From: Symbiodinium sp. CCMP2592
Taxonomy: Eukaryota > Sar > Dinophyceae > Suessiales > Symbiodiniaceae
DNA: 64,000 nt
Direction of reading: 5' to 3'
Assembly (NCBI GenBank): GCA_905221615.1
Contig: CAJNDT010000140.1
Coordinates: forward strand, 1-64,000
The translations under genes and the position numbers were made by a program. A model generated the notes under the pieces. That model did no database searches. It was not told where the DNA came from and was given only the letters and a program-made list of their open reading frames with translations. Each line of letters opens with the position of its first letter. The first letter of the stretch is position 1. This document shows positions 60,202 through 64,000 of this stretch, one piece after another.

Positions 60202-60334
60202 CTTGGAGGGTCGGGGAACTTATCAAGTAGCTGTTTTGTAGAGTTCTAAGTACCATAACCCCCAAATAGGGTCCCTTTTAGGGTACTTATAACTCTACTT
60301 ATTACCTACCTACTAAGTCCCCCGACCCTCCCGG
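60202..60334. repeat. MITE family A copy
   Basis: CTTGGAGGGTCGGGGAAC at the left; the right end is altered to CCCGACCCTCCCGG. Confidence 0.8.
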
Positions 60335-60438
60335 TAAACCCAGGCCTTTCCTCCGCACTCTGGCCTTTGTCACCGGCGGCCTCTCGATTGAGTGCTTGGC
60401 TGGAAGCACGGCTGGACAGTGCCCCGGACATGACTTTG

Positions 60439-60529
60439 CTTACCTTTGGTTAGTAGCGAATGGAAGAAGGGTAGTAAGAGTAGCTAAACTTATCTCCCAT
60501 TCTTCCATTCCCTACTAACCAAAGTTAAG
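60439..60529. repeat. MITE family J copy with TTTG duplication
   Basis: CTTACCTTTGGTTAGTAG ... CCAAAGTTAAG flanked by TTTG (60435-60438 and 60530-60533). Confidence 0.9.
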
Positions 60530-61023
60530 TTTGATAGATGGAAATACTTCTTAGCTTTATGCCTTAAAAAGGAGAAGGACAGGTTTTAGTATACCACAAC
60601 AGAAAAAGCAAGGATAATTGTTAGTTTAACTAACCAGATAGGAGGAAGTCTTCCTGCAATAGTAACTAGCTAACAGTTTTTGGGTGGGGGGGTGGTTTAT
60701 GATATAACTATACGGGTATAGGGTGGTAGCACTACTAGCTACACGAACAAAGAGATGAGGATATCTTGCATATCTAGTGCAGTGGGCAGTGCAAATGAAA
60801 GTACAGCTGCTACATTAGCTGAAAATTGAGGGCTGGGGGGGTTGGGTCGCGGGACTACTAGGGGTCGCAGCAGTATCATAGAAGCCTTAATAGGGGCTCC
60901 TTGTTATAATTTTCTCACAACATGCCCTTAAACCCAATTGTAACAATGATGGCCGCGAGGTTTCGAGTCGTATTTCTCGGCCCAAGAACCATGAAACCCA
61001 AATACGTCCAGAGAGCCCAAATA

Positions 61024-61096
61024 AGGTTTAGGGTTTAGGGTTTGGGGTTTAGGGTTTAGGGTTTTGGGTTTTGGGTTTAGGGTTTAGGGTTTAGGA
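61024..61096 (+). repeat. TTTAGGG telomere-type array
   Basis: About ten units with TTTTGGG variants. Confidence 0.9.
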
Positions 61097-61510
61097 ATTT
61101 GCTTCAAACTGCAGGTGCCTCGTCACAAGGGCGTAAGTCATATCTGCTTAGCAAGGGATACTGGGCTCTCTGCCTACCTGCCAGGCTGCCATAGTGCTCA
61201 GTGGCTGAAGACACACCAACCCAGACACTTGCGAGAATCTGGAAAGTAGAACCATGAATTTGCGACCCAAAACCTACCAAAATTTACTTTGCAGGAGCCC
61301 CCTTTGAAGGATCTGCTTCGTGTACTTTATAGGAACCCCAAATTAAGGCATCTATGTTTTGTACTTTATAGGAACACCGTTAAGGGATCTACTTTTTGCA
61401 TCCTCCTGGGCGTCTGGGAAGCAGGGCTTGCAAAAACTTCTGCTGAAGCGTAGGATATGGATGCGGGTTGATGGATTCCTAGGTTGCCCAGTATTGCCTC
61501 GTTGCTACTT

Positions 61511-61547
61511 TGTTTTTTTTTTTTTTTTTTTGGGGGGGGGGGGGGGG
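61511..61547. repeat. Poly-T / poly-G run
   Basis: About 20 T followed by about 16 G; a likely site of sequencing length error. Confidence 0.85.
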
Positions 61548-61997
61548 CTTACTCGCTACTAAAACCGAATACTAGGACAAAGGGCACCCTTATTAAACTA
61601 AACCCTAAAACCTAAACCCCAAGCTCTACACCCTAAACCCTAAAGGCGGCGCACGGGGAACCTAGATTCAATACCCAGAAACTCCCAAGCTCCCTAGCTG
61701 AGGAATATATTTAAAGATAATAGCCCGAAAATCCGATAATCCGAAGGTCCCTCAAATCATAAACCGGATTACCCCCGAGAATTTAAGGAATCGGGTGTTA
61801 TGGAGTCTCTGTCTCTGAATGGTATGGTGATGCCTTTCTCTCCTACAGTCTACAATAACAGACGCACCGGCCCCGCAAAACCTAAACGTTTAGGGTTTTA
61901 TCATTCTTAGTTGACCAATGGGAGAACTTTATAAACTTGGTCTTAGGCATTTGGTCTGCAATAGAAAGGTCGGCTTTTCTGGGCCCGGTGATTGAAG

Positions 61998-62095
61998 AAG
62001 AGATATATTATCATACTATATCATACAATATTATACTATATCATACTATATCATACTGTATTATGTTATATCATATTATATCATACTACATCTTA
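61998..62095. repeat. ATCATACTAT-type minisatellite
   Basis: Units of about 10 bp (TATCATACTA and variants) in tandem; continues directly into a copy of family L at 62090-62192. Confidence 0.85.
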
Positions 62096-62220
62096 GTAGT
62101 GGAGTAGGCGACCTTTAACCTTTTTGCGGTACTATAACCCCTATAAAATCCCAAAGGGTAACCTTTAGTTCCCCATGATACTGGACAAGTAAGATCTTTA
62201 TACTATATTATACCACATTT

Positions 62221-62342
62221 TCCCAGACCCCCGGGAGGATCTAGAAAGTAGATCCTCTAATTTGGGGCCCTATACTACTAAGGGTACTTTATAGGAACCC
62301 CCATTAAGGGATCTACTTTTTGGATCCTCCCGGGGGTCTGGG
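62221..62342. repeat. MITE family K (CCCAGACCCCCGGGAGGATC ends)
   Basis: Perfect-looking terminal repeats CCCAGACCCCCGGGAGGATC and complement; interior TTTATAGGAACCCC. A diverged relative lies at 61290-61420. Confidence 0.85.
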
Positions 62343-62454
62343 TTTTCGGCGCGGTGATTGAAGAAGAGAGGTTTTAAGGCAAGCCGAAGCCTTCGAGAAC
62401 CGCAGAACCGCAGGCAAGCGCACAAGAGAGTGTCAAGAAGCACCGGGGCATATG

Positions 62455-62634
62455 GGTTTAGGGTTTAGGGTCTAGGGTTTAGGGTTTAGGGTTTAGGGTT
62501 TTGGGTTTAGGGTTTAGGGTTTTGGGTTTTGGGTTTTGGGTTTTGGGTTTAGGGTTTTGGGTTTAGGGTTTAGGGTTTTGGGTTTAGGGTTTAGGGTGGG
62601 TTTAGGGTTTAGGGTTTAGGGTTTAGGGTTTAGG
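62455..62634 (+). repeat. TTTAGGG telomere-type array
   Basis: About 24 units, with TTTTGGG variants in clusters; it directly abuts a family D hairpin (62635-62738). Confidence 0.9.
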
Positions 62635-62738
62635 TGGGTGGTTGTCAAAACTAGGGTCCCTTCTTGGGTGCTTTGTATAGTGCGCAACCTAATATTTAGG
62701 AAACCCAAAAGGGGACCTTCATTTTGACAACCACCCAT
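62635..62738. repeat. MITE family D copy
   Basis: GGGTGGTTGTCAAAACTAGG and CATTTTGACAACCACCC. Confidence 0.85.
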
Positions 62739-63141
62739 ATGATGCATATCATCAAGTAAACAGTCTAAGGTAATGTAAGTAGCATGGTATGGTCAAGTAT
62801 CGTAGACTGGCATATACAACTTCTCCTGCGTCATTTCAGGTCATCGTGTTCTGATGCGCATGGAGGAGGCGCAGCCACGCGCGGAAAGCTGCAGGATTTA
62901 TGCAGATTTGGAAAGCAGAAGTTTGAGCTTCAGACAGAAACCGTATTATAAAGCCCATATTCGGGTTTTACCGGTTTTAACTCTTTGCCCTGAACAGTTC
63001 GACACGGGTTTCGAGGTGTGTGAACCAGGGACACCTTAGGAATACTAATGCTGCAGGCCCGCTATATTCCCAAGAGCAAGAGTCACTGTCACACGCAGCA
63101 AGTGAGATGTGTTACACCGCATGACATCAATCCAGGCTTTC

Positions 63142-63231
63142 CTTACCTTTGGTTAGTAGGGAATGAAGGAATGATAGTAATATATAGTATAATAGTACCC
63201 ATTCCTTCATTCCCTACTAACCAAAGGTAAG
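63142..63231. repeat. MITE family J copy with TTTC duplication
   Basis: CTTACCTTTGGTTAGTAG ... CTAACCAAAGGTAAG flanked by TTTC (63138-63141 and 63232-63235). Confidence 0.9.
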
Positions 63232-64000
63232 TTTCGACGATTGTGTTGTGTTCACCGCGCTCTCACGTATGAAGCTTCAGGGTATGGGAGTCACAGGGCT
63301 AAGCCCCTCTGTCATGTACATGTGAACTCCCGAAACCGATCTAGAGGATCAAGGGACCTAGTAAGTAATGTTATAACTACTTGATTTGGAGCTTAAAGAC
63401 GTTTTAACTACAGTTACCGCAGTTAAGTATTAGCATTAGTATTAGTATAGCCAACCCCAGCTACTGCGTGCCTTAACTCTTCGAGTCCTAACAGACTTGC
63501 TGCAGGAAAAAGCAGGAGTTGGATCTTCAAGTTCAGACGTTTGTTTGCTCGTGCAGTTCCCAGAAAGTCCATTAAATTATAGTAGGATCCCTAGTATGAT
63601 GTAAGGCATGTTCCTGAATTAAAGCATATTGGAGTCTCTGGTTTGCATGTAGGCAGTATGTTTAGAGTTTTAGAGTGTGCGTGTAGGTCTTGTCGGTGTA
63701 GGGTTGCACCAGCCGAATTCAATTTCGGGTTGTCCTGTTACAGGATGGTTGTACGTATACACGGCATGCTATACTATACTAGACTACACTGTACTGCACT
63801 TTGCCATACTGTCTGCACTATGCTGACCATACTGTGTTACACCCAATACTCTAAACCTACATACCCTAATGCCTTTAGCACTTATAATACTCCAACACCC
63901 TGAACCCTCATACCCCAATACCCTAGTACCCTTACATAACCTTGGAATGTTGTTCCGGAGAGGTTTGCTGATCCTTTCTACCCGGAAGAACTCTCAGACC

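Larger units (their letters stand above)
54501..64000. other. Repeat-dense region to the window end
   Basis: MITE families A, C, D, E, F, I, J and K, TTTAGGG arrays and microsatellites. Exon-like islands at 55097-55160 and 57770-57990 are listed; 62830-63040 is open for 61 codons without clear protein sense. Nothing else is supported. Confidence 0.6.

Noticed and set aside
1-64000. tRNA, rRNA or spliced-leader genes
   Set aside because: No cloverleaf, conserved rRNA segment or dinoflagellate spliced-leader sequence was noticed on reading; a tRNAscan or Rfam run would settle it.

Overview
The window looks like nuclear DNA of an alveolate, most likely a dinoflagellate; a chromerid is the main alternative. 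Four things point there. Plant-type TTTAGGG telomeric repeats are scattered through it. Palindromic MITE-like elements are extremely dense. The copia-type polyprotein has the wording I associate with dinoflagellate retroelements (GGFWEQHCEKALR, YVDDFKLSGP, VMEDNEAAIRV). At least one gene has introns that begin GT, GC or GA and end AG|G, the relaxed splice-site set known from dinoflagellates. I see no rRNA, tRNA, CRISPR array or bacterial-type operon.

Layout. Positions 1-6442 are repeats: a CA/CG microsatellite, TTTAGGG arrays, a TAG triplet array and several hairpin families. Positions 6495-27047 are one LTR retrotransposon of 20,553 bp. Its 282-bp LTRs differ at one base, it has a 5-bp ATTAC target duplication, and it sits inside an older hairpin element. 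It carries a gag region (coiled coil, RS repeats, two CCCH zinc fingers), a copia-order pol (protease, integrase, RT, RNase H) with a dUTPase-like segment between integrase and RT, and then about 9 kb of extra coding sequence in the env position with ADP-ribosyltransferase-like and zinc-binding segments. Most ORF boundaries look like 1-nt frameshifts within longer proteins. The RT appears to lack motif A, and the integrase breaks at its catalytic glutamate.

Positions 28.7-35.4 kb hold a multi-exon gene for a membrane protein with a TIR-like N-terminal segment (DIFISHSW, VWLDILCV, LILWDDTYF) and several membrane segments. Four of its introns have a 4-bp direct repeat at their two ends that begins with G; in three of them the intron body is a recognisable MITE of a family seen elsewhere in the window. 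The repeat supplies the donor dinucleotide and the element end supplies the acceptor AG. These look like introns made by transposon insertion (introners).

From 35.4 kb to the end the window is mainly MITEs, degenerate telomeric repeats and microsatellites. Short GC-richer islands read as open, protein-like exon fragments; the best is at 54,183-54,500. They are probably exons of intron-rich genes whose introns have been filled by the same hairpin elements, but I could not join them into gene models.
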